A stretch of DNA of 64,000 nt from Hydractinia symbiolongicarpus (Eukaryota > Cnidaria > Hydrozoa > Anthoathecata > Hydractiniidae): the NCBI RefSeq assembly GCF_029227915.1, contig NC_079889.1:9798001-9862000 (forward strand). Direction: 5' to 3'. Numbering within the stretch: the stretch's first letter is position 1; each line of letters starts with the position of its first letter. A program made the translations under genes and the position numbers. Positions 36,687 through 48,475 of this stretch are shown here, in pieces. Under the pieces are notes generated by a model. It was not told where the DNA came from. It was given only the letters and a program-made list of their open reading frames with translations, and made no database searches.

Positions 36687-36759
36687 CCAGCCTGTTCCAG
36701 GGTCTTTTCGCCGCTATTAAATTCATCAACAAGGCAAAATGCCCTGGGAACGAGGTTGT
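36687..36759. repeat. Foldback element of the CCTCGTCCCCAGGG family
   Basis: The left arm ACCAGCCTGTTCCAGGG and right arm CCCTGGGAACGAGGTTG are inverted repeats around a ~40-bp loop. The same family recurs at 42090-42151, 45563-45653, 47195-47285, 51051-51141 and 52640-52722. Confidence 0.6.
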
Positions 36760-36866
36760 ATTATTGTGTATAACAAACACAAATAGTTGGGTGGTCACAT
36801 TTAAAAACTTTAAGTTATAGATCTTATACTATTATATATTATCTTATACATATATATTCTCTTATA

Positions 36867-36904
36867 CCTGATTATACGAGGTGGGTTTGCTCGGTGTTGG
36901 CTCA
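36867..36904. repeat. Single end of the 11599-12272 element family
   Basis: CCTGATTATACGAGGTGGG followed by TTTGCTCGGTGTTGG matches the terminal inverted repeat at 11599. No partner end was seen downstream, so this is a truncated or solo end. Confidence 0.5.
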
Positions 36905-37902
36905 GTTGGTAATGCAACCCCATTCGAAAATTGTGAAAATTTGTGGGAATGTTTTTTTTAATAGCATCCAAAATGTAAACCAACAAGCTTAAATTTGTCC
37001 ATGAGTATTTGATTTACCAATGATTGATAATTTAAATTAAGAAATTCTGTTTTTCTCTTTTCTTTAACGAAATCACTTAATACAGAAAATACGGACATAT
37101 TTTTGTTAAAACGAAACTGGTAAGACATTAAAAACATAAAGTTGATTAAAATGTTGTTTTAACTTTTTTTTTAACTAGCAATGCTCCTGCTTTTTTTCTT
37201 TAACCTGGTACTCGCTCTTCAAAGTGAAAATATTTGAATCGAGTCAATTTACCTAATCAACTCAACCTGTGTTGAAAAAACAGAAACTGGCAACATAAGT
37301 GAGTTTCACATACCATGTAGCTTAAACATTAAAAATATTTTACAAAATTTAAATAACTTTACTAGAATTCAATTCATTTCCCGGATTTTCCCACTGTATT
37401 ATCAGACCCGCTTTCTCAAGTTGCACTAAATCACAAATCCAATTAGGTCCCCACAAACGATAAGCCAAACTAAAAACGGCTAGTTTACAAACACAGCATC
37501 AGGTAATCGAGTCAAGAAAATTGTGCCATATTTAGTGGGTTTATTATTATTACATGACGAGTACAGAGCTACTTTCAATTTCAAAGAGCTCTGGGGACGA
37601 GAATGCGTTTGAGCGGAGCAATTTTGCCACAAAAACAGGACAGGTCAAATGACTGTAAATTATATACACATGCTAATTTGATTATTTTAAAGATAAAAAA
37701 AAATTTATAACGCAAATATTTCAAGAAACATGAAATTTGGTAAAAAATGCCTTGCGCAACAGCAGGATTTTCTTGTTAACTTGGTTTAAAATAGCTCGTC
37801 GTCACTACAAAGTTGAAGTTTCACTTTCGCCCAAAACTTATTATATTCTAGCCAGGAGAGCCAGCATAATTTTTCTTACCACAACGAAATTGTAACAATT
37901 AA

Positions 37903-39081
37903 CCCTATTTGCTATGGGCTTTTTTGAGGGGAGGGGCATAAGGTGCCCGCGGGCTGTAACTTTTGTTCAGTTAGGTTTTAAGTGACGAAACTTGGCACAA
38001 AGAAGCATCAATATGTTGAGACTTAATTAGTGACAAAATATTTAGGTTGACATGTCATCACAGGAAGTGATGACGTTATAATGAGACAATGGTTGAAGAA
38101 AATATGTCTTTCTTGAAAATTCTCGTTTTTTATCTTTTTAAAACTATTTACATTAGTAGTCATTAAAAAAGTAATATAAGAATGTATGATATTATTAGGA
38201 ACATTAACAGGTGGTATAAAGACAAAGGATTTCTCTAAGGAGAAAATGGAAACCGATCAGAATTCAAATCTTCAAGAATTTTTTTTGAAAAATCTATATT
38301 TGAGAACCTTAGTGTAAGTAGCTGTCATGGAATAAAACTTGGCATATCTATTAGCACCTACGTCAGTAGCTACTCAATAAAGACAATTTGGATTGATATG
38401 GGACAAAATCACCTATGACGTTATCATATGACAATAGAAATAGAGAAATAGGAAATTACAAACATTCTGGTCTGTAAATTACCAATATTCCGGTCTACAA
38501 ATTACACAGTATGCATGTCAATATTGTATGATGACTTTTTGTCACTATTACATACATAATCGCATATTCATACAACTGGTTAGTTTAGAAAGCATTTGTT
38601 TTTTTTAGCACTACAATAAAAAAGTTGATATGACCACCTGTAAAAAAGGACAAAGTGACACTGACAGGACAATTTTTGGAAATATATTTTCTTATTTTCC
38701 GAAAGTCCAATAAAAGTTAGAAAAAGTCACAAAATTTCAGGTAATTTTATCCACTATTAAAAAAGTTATTAGACTTTGAAAATGCCGCGGGCACTTTATG
38801 CCCCTATTACATACATAATCGCATATTCATACAACTGGTTAGTTTAGAAAGCATTTGTTTTTTTTAGCACTACAATAAAAAAGTTGATATGACCACCTGT
38901 AAAAAAGGACAAAGTGACACTGACAGGACAATTTTTGGAAATATATTTTCTTATTTTCCGAAAGTCCAATAAAAGTTAGAAAAAGTCACAAAATTTCAGG
39001 TAATTTTATCCACTATTAAAAAAGTTATTAGACTTTGAAAATGCCGCGGGCACTTTATGCCCCCCCCCATACCAAATAGGG
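37903..39081. mobile_element. piggyBac-like non-autonomous element
   Basis: TTAA (37899-37902 and 39082-39085) flanks a 1179-bp segment whose ends are inverted repeats: CCCTATTTGCTATGG on the left and the reverse complement of CCCTATTTGGTATGG on the right, continuing into GGGGCATAARGTGCCCGCGG. TTAA target duplication and CCC ends are the signature of piggyBac elements. There is no transposase ORF. The interior has a perfect-looking tandem duplication. Confidence 0.65.
38545..39062. repeat. 259-bp tandem duplication inside the piggyBac-like element
   Basis: 38545-38803 and 38804-39062 appear identical. The duplicated unit includes the inner part of the right terminal repeat (GCCGCGGGCACTTTATGCCC), so the right end has been doubled. 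The lack of differences means it is recent or is an assembly artefact. Confidence 0.85.
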
Positions 39082-39085
39082 TTAA

Positions 39086-41726
39086 GGTAGGGAAAATTAC
39101 GCTATCCTGACCGCGCTTTTTGATTGGTTAATTCTATTGTTCTTTGCTCACGTGTTGAATATCGGCAAATCCTTTGCTTTAAGCGTGAATGGTCTCACTC
39201 GCCCCGAACAAATATAATTAGTTCTTGAATTATTTAAGAAAGTAAGACATGGCCACGCCGACTTTGCGCGGGGTTTGCAATGAGGTGCGTTTGAATTTTA
39301 GGGATTTGCTCTGACATTTGTTTGCGTCTAAGATTTTGTTTCAGAGAAACTAAATTTGACATCCTCGAAGAAAGCTTAGTGTACTAGGCTTATTATAAAC
39401 ATATTAAAATGAAATGCGCATCTATAATTGGCGAGTTGTTATTGCGGTAAATTCCCCGATCGATCAATTTGGAACTTCCCAACTCAAACTTCGTAGATTA
39501 AAAAAAAAAACCTCTATTCTTAAAAAAAATAGAGATTTGGAAATATTTAAGCGGCCAAATTTCTGTACACTTTTACTTTGACTGTTACAAGCATTCTTGT
39601 CCCCAGAGCTCTCTAAGATAAACCTTGATGTTTTATCACAAAGAGCTCTGGGAAAGAGAATGTGTTAGAGGAGGGTCAGCCTTAATGAGTAAACTGGAGA
39701 AAAGAAAAAAAGTAAAAAAGCGGAAAATATAAACACACTTTTTCTACAAGAATTCTTTTATAAAAATCATAATTTTTTTTTTTTAACAAAGTTGAAGTCA
39801 TCGATTATATATGACTTACTTTGTATCTGTATCAATCTGTAATTTTAAATGAAATATTCCAAGAATTTAAGGCAACTAATTTTTCAATTCTTTAAGTTAG
39901 GATACTACATAGGAATATGTATAGTGCTTCTTTCTTTTTATACAATTTCCTTTCTTTTCTCTTATATAACATATGACTGTACTCCGTTAAATGGAGCAGA
40001 CTGTCCATGTCTGAAATAGCTAACATTACGTCATTAGGTATTTCTTAGGCATGCTGACGAGCCCTGATATTGGGTGGAACAGTCTTATAATATCTGAACT
40101 TAAGTTGTTGTTTTTGTTTTCCATGAAAGTTTGTGTAACCCTTCACAACATAAACGAGCCTTGCAAACCCAACCCCGCCATGGGGGACTTACAGCACTCC
40201 CATGGCCTCTGTCTATATTTGGCGCAGCATTGACTGACGCCATAACCTAACGTCACTGTAAACAAACACATAATCTGAAAAAAATTGAGAAAATAAAAAC
40301 AAAATAATGTCTATATTTTAAAGCTGTGTTCTTACTATTAAGAAGAAAACAAGGGCTGAAAAAGGTTCGAAAAATAGGAACAGCTAGCGTCATGTTAGAT
40401 TTAACTGGTTCTTAACAAAAATATGTATTCGAGGTATCTTTTTTATTTTTACCTTAGTAAATATATTTATCTTGCACGAGCAACAATAAAACAATATTGT
40501 ACCTGTGTTTGAAAAACTTGTTGTAGATGAATATTGTAAAAATTGTCAAAATTAGCATAAAAAAAGATCCTTCCAGCTGCTCCATTTTGTTTCTGTTTTT
40601 TTATAAATTATCTTCCGTTTACTTCACTTTGCTTATTTTGTCTTCAAGCTCCAATTAGTTTGCTGTAATTGTTTATTTAGACAAAACAAAACAGCTCTCC
40701 TACACAAAACACATTTGCATTGACATTGTTCTTAAAAACCTAAAGCGGGGGAGCACTAAGAGAATTTTGATAACTTTGTTTGAACATGGTTTTACGTCAA
40801 TCAACACTTATTTAGTAGTTTCGTTAAGACTACATGTTTAAAATATACATGTGAAGCTTCGTTACATTTTAATACACATTTAATACACGTTACAACTTGC
40901 ATGGAGGGGAAATCAAAGTGTTCGATTTAAAAGCCAGCGTCAGCAAAACTTATGGCTGGTAGTCATCATATAAGACATGATTTCTATTGTCATGTGACAC
41001 ACTTACAAGTTTTATTATTTACGAAGTTGTAAATGGAGCTTTTATATTACACCCCTATTCATGCTAACTTCACCCCTCCCCTCTTACCTCCTGCACCAGT
41101 AGGGTTAAAAATAACGAACTTCTATATTAGCTGATCTTCTGTGATAAAATGCGAAAAAGAACGCGTTAAAGGTGATTTATTTATGTGTTTTTTTATTTGA
41201 AATACGATACAAATGCAATGGCCTTATGGACTTTTGATTTCCATTGTCTTTTCCACGCATGCCAAAACACGCCCATCTGAACCAACCAATTTTGCTCTGG
41301 CCCAGTACGTGCCCTAAAATGCAAGTAGACAATTTATATATTTACTTACAGTCCGATAAATAAGCATACAGTCAGTAAATAAGCAACGGGAAGTTCTTAA
41401 AGATTTCATCCTATCGGTTGGCTCTCTTTCCTCCTACTGTAACTATGTTACATTAACGCCAAAAATACGTAAATCCTTAACTCTAACTTGCTTGCCTGCC
41501 ACACAAGCTGGTTAGCGGTTGGGGTTACAACACGACATTAAAAGTGCGCCGGAGTGGGGACGCGAACTTAAAACTTTTGATTACAAGTCAAATGCGCCAC
41601 AACTACAGCATCTCCACTATAATTAAATTAATCCATGCTTTACTAACCTGATAGTTTATTTGTGAGATTCTTATTAAATTAAATAAGACTTGCGAGATCA
41701 CACCCTAACTTCATGCTGACTGTGGC
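39086..41726. other. Mostly unique AT-rich spacer
   Basis: It holds a small foldback (arms 39592-39612 and 39642-39662, CATTCTTGTCCCCAGAGCTC and its complement; a related single arm lies at ~37585-37605), a possible lone piggyBac-type right end at about 41095-41107 (AGTAGGGTTAA), and the tRNA-like sequence at 41544-41617. No gene was recognised. Confidence 0.45.
41544..41617 (-). tRNA. tRNA-Thr(TGT)-like pseudogene or SINE head
   Basis: On the minus strand the anticodon arm is perfect: stem TTTGA/TCAAA around the loop CTTGTAA, with anticodon TGT. The T-arm region AAGTTCGCGTCCCC keeps the TTC core. The 5' acceptor half does not pair with the 3' half, so it is not a functional tRNA gene. It is more likely a tRNA-derived SINE or pseudogene. 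Confidence 0.35.
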
Positions 41727-44700
41727 TTAGTTTCGTTTATTGAAGGATTTAAGCCTTACGTTGCTTATGGAAAAGAAGAGATTGTAGAAGTTGAAGAAAT
41801 TAGGAGATGTTAAAATACATAAAACCCAGTGGGAATCTCCAGTGTTATTATTATATACATTGAATAACATGTATGGCACTTTTGTTTCCATTTGTACCTT
41901 AAAATTATATGGTGCCGCCAAAATAGAATGCACAGAAATGAAGGTTTTTACTATCGTTGAGTTATGCATTCTTGTTGCACAATACCGATTTTATCGAATT
42001 CTTTATTAGATACTAAACCTTTCAAAAAATATAGACAACTTCACGAAGGTAAGTCATATCCACATGAAACAGATGAATACACTGTACCGCAACCTCGTCT
42101 CCAGGGTCCCCTGAGCTGTTATTAGGACAAAATTCCCTGGAAACAAGGTTGACTTTACCGCAGATCATTAAATGTGAGGACAGGTTATAATTTTTCAAGA
42201 ATGGTAATTTTAGGTAACTGAAGAATTTCTGGTAATTCTTTTTATCAAAATTGCCTATTATTGAAGTATTTACCAAACTGGGATTATTTCAGAACGTGGG
42301 TCCTATTGAGGTGATCCTGAATCACATGACCCGTTCACTTCCAAAGCTAATTCGTCGGTCCTCGATTACAATTTATACGTGAGATGTTTATCTATTGTTG
42401 CGGTGTAAATATAAATACCGAATACTGTTTGTTTATTATATGGGTGCTTATAAACTGACAAAAAACTTTGGAATACGCTATTAGAGTTCTAAGCGTTTAA
42501 TATAATTCAATTTATTTAAAGAGAATGTTTATTTGGGTGGTGGATAGTTAAAAAACGGTAGACACGTGTTAAAAATTCTTGTTAGTACGTTACGTAACTC
42601 AACGCAAATGCTAAAGTCACTTACGCTTCCTAGAACTTTCACAGGTCCTGGTATATCTGGTAAGGTGATGCCAACCTTTTGCGAGACGGTTTGACCAGCT
42701 TCGGCCGGACACTTGTGATTAATGACACCACCATTCTCAATTTGGAGTTTGTTTAACATATCACATGTCACATCGTATGTACTAAAGAATAATTATAATA
42801 TTTATGAATTATAAACGTAATTATAATTAATTGGCGAATTAATTTCAATTAGCTAGAAAACATCCTGCTCGTTATTTGAACTCAATAAAACCAGAATTTT
42901 TTTTTAAATTTCTACCTAAAGTCCCTTGTTCGTATTGTTATAATTATTAAATCCCATTACATCTCATTATACTCACAGTAGTAACCCCCGTCCAAGTAAA
43001 TCTCATAACTTCATGCTAACAAGCGCGCAAGATGCACGAAAAACCAATGCATTAAATGTGTAGGACAGCTGAAATTATCCCCGGCCTAAGGAGTAGTTCC
43101 TTATACTAAAAACTTTGTTTGAAAATGGCCACTCGCAGTTTACCGCGCATTTTCTTACATAACCATTTTGATTTTTCTCGGAATTTTTGCTTCAGATTAA
43201 TTAACCAATCAACAGGCTTAAGTCTATGTATCAACCAATCGAAAAAGCATTACATTCTCGGCGGGAGTTCTTAGCTCGAAAGAGTTTTTCTCCTCGGTTA
43301 AGAAAACAACAGAAAATCTATAAACAAATCAAACTAAAGCAAGGGTATTTCTACTTGTGTAAGAATAACTATTTGAAAACCTGTGGAAAACCTACGGAGC
43401 TCTTCTTTCGATTTCTGCAGCTCATTTTTAAAAAAATTTACTTGCGTCGACAAATACCGAGAATTTGATTAGTTCGGCAAAACAATGACATGTTTTACTT
43501 TCCATCTCTTTAATAATAGTCGTAATCTGTTTGTTTGTGTGCGTGAAAAAAAGTCGTGTAACAGAAACACGAAATGCGATATATAGAGGATTTTTTCACG
43601 GGCTACCAGCTAGTGTCTCTTTAATGATAGCCGTATTTTGTCTGTCTCTGCGCGGACCCTCCGTCGAGTTGAAAAAATCATGCTACGGAAACACGAATAT
43701 TAAATGCGATATATTTTTATCCACTTTGTTGCGACGGATAGATTTAAAGGACGGGCGACCCTGTGTATTTTTTCACGGGCTAACGACTAGTCTCTGTAAT
43801 GATAGCCGTATTTTGTTTGTCTGTCCGCAAAGAAAACACGAATATCAATATTATAAGACAGGTGAACCAGAAGTTTTTCCACAGTATTTTATGTATACTA
43901 ATCGGTGGCCCGTGGAAAATCCACGGGTTTTCCCGTTCTTTTTAAAACGCATAGCGGGCGTCTCGTACTATTTTACGTGACAGACGGACAGTCGTATACG
44001 GGTATTATAATAAAGATAAATTTATTTGTTATTTTTTTGTTAGGCGAGAACAAAATGAGCTAAAAGCGATCATTAAAACTGAATTACCCATACTAAAATT
44101 AAGGATTCGCCGTGTAGCAAACGAAACACAATAACGTCTACTTTGACGTTGCAGATTTGTCTAGCCCGTGTTTTATGTGTTAAGTGCCGTATCTGTTCCG
44201 TGAACTACATGTTACCTACAACTACATGTTGTTTATATATAGGTGTACATATATAGGTGTACACGTGGTAAAAATATAGTTTTCCATGCTTCGTATTCTG
44301 TAGTTATTATCTGTGTGATATATGATTATTATTACTATTCCACATATTTATACAGGATAAAGCCACTTCAGTTTTGGAAACACTGTTATCAATGTGGGTC
44401 CTTTGTTCTAATCGTATACATTAGGTATACACCGCCTAGCCTACCCAATTTCCCTCACATGGCATGGGTTGACCCGTAGCTGAGGTAACTTATGATTACG
44501 AAGCGAATGCCATAACCACAAGACCACGCGCCAATTTTCTGTACGAAAAAACTTTGAACATCTTACCATGAGCCAACTTGGTTGATGCAAGGTAAAGGTA
44601 CCCAGGCGAACCACACTTTTCGTTGTAAAGAGATCACTGCTTTGAAAGTTGGAGGGAATTTTCTTTTGATGTCTATGTCAAAATCTGCTTCGAATCGTTT

Positions 44701-45817
44701 CCCTTTCTGCAAAATTACAGGTTCTGTAATGTGTTTCACACGTAGAATAGCAGCTGGATCAGCTAAAAAGGGAAGTTCCTATAATATTTATTTATTTATT
44801 ACCACGTGCTAAAATATTTGACTAATAATAATTAATAAAATTGTTGGTTAATTGAATATGTAATTGTGATCCTCAGACGATGGATAATGTGGATTTATAG
44901 TCAAACATATTCGGACCGCCATAACTCCTGCAGAATATGTTGTTATGGAAAGTGCTCCGTATTTTAAAAAAGGGTAAATTGGGCTACCAAACGGTACCAA
45001 GATTGAATCATTAAGCTCTTTTCCACTAATGGAATCTAGATAGTTTTACAACAAAAAAATGGGTCTGTGTTGTAAGGATTAGTTCTGGGTATTTTTACGT
45101 CTTGTTTTCTCTTTCCTTGCAACTAACTTGTATTTCTTAAAACTCTCTGCATATCTTTAAATATTAAAGATAAAAAGAGAAGAGAAGACGTGTCTCTTAT
45201 CAAGTGACGTAACCATGACCAACTAACGCCCTTACGCCCTCACTAAAGCGGGAGTATTGCAGTACACTATGAGAAAAAAGGGTTAGGTTTTATGGTTCTA
45301 AGAGGACAATAAGATTAAAGCAACGCAAATTTAATTCTAAAATGTTTAGATTTTAACAGATAGATGTAGTTATGTTTAACACTTCTCTAGCTCAAATGTT
45401 TGTATGAAAAAAAATACTGTATTCTTTAGAAAAATGGGGAAACATAACAGTCCTAAATGGTGATAAATATTTTCAGGACTTTCTTTTACTGCAAATAAAA
45501 TGCGTATAATAGTAAACAGAAAGAAAAAGTATTTTGTTATAATCTATAAAAGAATTCAGGCTCAAACTCGTTCCCAGGGTATTTTGCCTTGTTGATGAAA
45601 TTGACACTCCGCAATAACGGCTCACGGGCCACAAGACCCTGGGGACGAGGTTGATTCAGGCTAGGTGCTTTTAATTTTCGGTAATATACCAGTCTTAATA
45701 TTCTTACAAATAATTTTCTTATAAACAAATCTTGTACACAATATTCCTACCTTCGCATTGTTTAAAACCTTGAGCGATGCTAGCGCATGCAAGTATTGTC
45801 ACCACAATGAGAATCAT
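41727..45817 (-). CDS. GM2-activator-like (ML-domain) secreted lipid-binding protein
   Basis: Four-exon model on the minus strand: exon 1 45817-45751, exon 2 44762-44567, exon 3 42781-42625, candidate exon 4 41897-41727. All phases match (1, 2, 0). Exon 1 encodes a signal peptide (MILIVVTILACASIAQG). Exons 2-3 give the N-terminal ML pattern: DPAAILRVKHITEPVIL, then a VPLPC segment, then the split motif GSCTYD formed across the exon 2/3 junction, and CPAEAG with LPDIPGP. This order and the cysteine placement match the GM2 ganglioside activator, which lifts GM2 from lysosomal membranes for hexosaminidase A. The total is about 196 residues, close to the family size (193 in human). Exon 4 is uncertain: its acceptor lacks a strong pyrimidine tract, though it ends with a fitting NNNTGDSHWVLC segment. 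NPC2 is the alternative ML relative. A second copy of exon 1 lies at 51314-51248. Confidence 0.75.
42090..42151. repeat. Foldback element of the CCTCGTCCCCAGGG family
   Basis: Arms CAACCTCGTCTCCAGGG and CCCTGGAAACAAGGTTG flank a short loop. It lies in the last intron of the GM2A-like gene. Confidence 0.55.
43505..44016. mobile_element. Cluster of mini-Helitrons
   Basis: Three plus-oriented units follow one another: 43505-43613 (TCTCTTTAATAATAG to CCAGCTAG), 43616-43790 (TCTCTTTAATGATAG to AACGACTAG), and a third starting at 43791 (TCTCTGTAATGATAG) without a clear 3' end. A minus-oriented unit (43898-44016) then begins with the hairpin CCCGTGGAAAATCCACGGG and ends GGTATTATAATAAAGA before T. 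The outer flanks have the A/T context. The cluster sits in intron 2 of the GM2A-like gene. Confidence 0.55.
44466..44533 (-). repeat. tRNA-like sequence (A-box-like), probable SINE piece
   Basis: On the minus strand GCGCGTGGTCTTGTGGTTATGGC resembles a tRNA 5' half with a D arm, and GGGTCAACCC lies where a B box would be. No proper anticodon stem is formed. Weak call. Confidence 0.25.
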
Positions 45818-46637
45818 GGCTGATAAATTTTGCAAATGCAAGTGTGCTGCCCAACAATGAAATGATCGAAGCACATTGCCTGCATCTCATTTAAAGTAAA
45901 ATGCAAGCCATTTAGCACCCAGGCCCCTCTTGTCAAGAAGTAGTTCTAGTTATTCATAGATGTGTGAGAACTTTCTTTTTCTTTCTTTTATATTTTATGT
46001 AAACGCGTTGTATTTTTTAAACTAGCATAAATCAAAACAAAAAATTACTTATCCTTATAGAAAATAATCCTTCTAAGTAACAAGAAGTAATTCAGCTTCT
46101 ATTAATCCTTAGCGTGAGGCATGGGTACTATATTGTTCCGAGAAACACCATTCTTGATGACTTGCCCAACTGTTTACACATGCCCAATTGGAACCCACGT
46201 CAAGTAAAAAGAGGGTTTGTCAAGGAGTAGTTCTAGTTTACACAGCCTTGTGCTCCTAATCAATATTGACATAGCTTGTGGCATCTGTGCAAACAAGAAC
46301 ACGAAACAGAACACAATCTGTACCGATATGGCGTGTTATTTTAATGTATCATGGATCCATTATATAAGTTATGCCGTGGGGAGTTAAGAAATTTTCAGCA
46401 CACCGGATTCGGTACTTAGTTTTATAAAAAAAGTGAAACTAAACTACGCTGAACTGAAATTCAGTTACATTTTTGAGATGGTAGCTGCTTTGAAAAGCAA
46501 TTTCTTTCTTAATAAGCAGTTTAACAACGTTCTCTGTGCGAGGCTCGGAAATTTGATTTTAAAAATATTAAAATTATCTTAGTGATGAATTCATATTAAA
46601 CTCATGTTAGTATTTTGTACAATGTTAGTACAGAAAC
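45434..46637. repeat. Segmental duplication, copy 1
   Basis: About 1.2 kb is repeated in the same orientation at 50921-52128. I count roughly 25-30 differences by eye, about 97-98% identity. It contains exon 1 of the GM2A-like gene, its 5' flank and one foldback element (45563-45653). Confidence 0.9.
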
Positions 46638-46695
46638 CAGTTTTTTGAAAGTTTTTATTTTTGTAAAGCTCTACAAAGCAATTCTCAGTATAACA

Positions 46696-46825
46696 TCTAT
46701 ATTATAATGCTCGTATACGTTTGTCCGTCCGTCCGTCCGTCTGTCTGTCTGTCTGTCTGTCACGCAAAATGGTAGCTTAGCTGCGACGGGCGAACCCGTG
46801 GATTTTTCCACGGGCTAACGACTAG
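46696..46825 (+). mobile_element. Mini-Helitron with (GTCC/GTCT)n array
   Basis: It begins TCTATATTATAATGCTCG after A (46695), contains a GTCC/GTCT tetranucleotide array (46722-46760), and ends with the hairpin CCCGTGGATTTTTCCACGGG then CTAACGACTAG before T (46826). The 5' TC start, 3' hairpin, CTAG end and A/T context make this the cleanest Helitron-type terminus pair in the window. Total length 130 bp; no coding. Confidence 0.75.
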
Positions 46826-47194
46826 TGCATGTAAATTTATGTTGTAGAGAATAATTAAAACGTTTTTTAGCTGTGCTGTATTAGGATTATCCTTGAGACC
46901 TTTTAAAACTCACAACAAAATAATATTTTAGCAAGGGGGGGGGGGATCATTAGACACGTCATTATTTCGATTTCCCAATTTTTTTAAGCTTTTACTTGAA
47001 AATTCTGGGAACTCAGATTTTCAGACGTTGAGGATGTTTAAATTTTGTTCTAAAACGAAAGTAATTAAAATTTAGGCAGATAGGGTTATTTTGGGCAAAT
47101 TTCAAGCTTACGATGTTTCGATGGTAAGGTTATTTATGGCAATTTAGGCCATTTATATTCTAATATAGAGTTCGTTTATCAGCAGTAACATCGC

Positions 47195-47285
47195 CAACCT
47201 CGTCCCCAGGGCATCTTGTATCTTTTCTGACCCTGGGACGGCGATACGAACATGGCCCTGGAGGTGGCCTCGTCACGTGACCCTC
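47195..47285 (+). repeat. Foldback element, CCTCGTCCCCAGGG family (long subtype)
   Basis: CCAACCTCGTCCCCAGGGC is followed by a CATCTTGTATCTTTTCTGACCC block and ends CCTGGAGGTGGCCTCGTCAC. An inverted copy of this subtype is at 52640-52722. Confidence 0.5.
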
Positions 47286-47764
47286 CAATACACAGTATTT
47301 CTGTGTGTATAATGTTTAATGAGATTTGTCTCAATGTACCAATGTTTTATATTTAACCTTGCAGAGCTAAGCGAGATCGGCGTTTTACGTCACAGATACG
47401 TGCGGCGAGTTTGTTTTGATTCCTCTCATCGCAACACACAAACTTCTCGCATATTGCCCTTGATTGTTTTGTGTAGATGTATAAATATACTATAATGTTA
47501 TTTAGGCTGCTGTTTACTTGAAGAAATTCAAGCAATTTAGTTATGTGTATTTCACTGAATTGATTGACTAGCAAGCACTGGGCTGCAAAACTTGTAGCTA
47601 GGGGAAACTTGGAAATTAGTAAATGATTTGCCCATCTGAACATAGCACTTTCGTTGGTTCTCTAAGGTGCAAATATGGCTACATAATTTTCAAATGTTCG
47701 TATCATTCTAGGTGCCTGACTGAAAGTAGCTAGGCAGAAATTTAACCTCATATTAACATTAACA

Positions 47765-47930
47765 AGAAACTTACCCAAATTGGTCAAAAGTGGTCCCTAG
47801 TTACCTACGCAGGAGATGACGTCAGTTATTTCCACCCGTTTCCAAGTTATTTAGCCGTAAATTTAAAAGTGCAATGCAATGGCTTCACTAATCTTAATAT
47901 ACTTTCCTTTGACGTCAAAACAAAAAAACT
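47765..47930 (-). mobile_element. Internal fragment of the tandem-array Helitron family
   Basis: ACTTACCCAAATTGGTC, GGTCCCTAGTTACC, GTTTCCAAGTTATTT and ATGGCTTCA occur in the same order and spacing as in copies A-C (for example 2985-3110). Both ends are missing. Confidence 0.6.
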
Positions 47931-47984
47931 CGAAAAACTCGCGCATTCGGGTGGTAATCAATATAGAAAGTGTTGCGGAGAGGT

Positions 47985-48192
47985 TGCCAAGGCAAAGGCA
48001 TTAAGCACGGCAAGGAAAGGGCAAAGGCAGGCAAGGAAATAGGAAGAGGAATCAGGAAGGCAGGGGTAGGCAAGGCATGGGAGCCACAGGCAAGGACATA
48101 GTAGGCAGGCACCAGAAAAGGCATAGGAAGGGTAGGCAAAGAAAGGCACGGTCAGTGCTGGCAAGGCAATGGAACGGCAAGGCAGGGGTGCA
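47985..48192. repeat. Purine-rich GGCAA-type minisatellite
   Basis: A ~200-bp degenerate array of GGCAAGG/GGCAGG/GGAAGG units, almost free of pyrimidines other than C in the plus strand. It is far richer in G than its surroundings. Confidence 0.75.
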
Positions 48193-48475
48193 TGACTTTA
48201 ATAGAAAATCTCCACCTTACAACTCAAAGATTGCGTATACTCAATATTATCAAATTTATCTCAGGTCAATATACAGTGAATCATAGCCATTACAAGTATT
48301 TAAACAATCGGTCATAACGACATATCATTTTTTGATAAATCTGAGATTAACTTGGTTCCAATGACAACAACATTAAAAAGTCAAGATATAGAAATAATCA
48401 GAGAAGTCTTACTTAAAGATTACCTATTATATGAAAACCTGGTTGTTGTAGGTGCAAGATAATTATGTTTTCCTA

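Noticed and set aside
47915-48164. Two proline/leucine-rich minus-strand ORFs
   Set aside because: They are translations of the GGCAA-type minisatellite and have no independent support.
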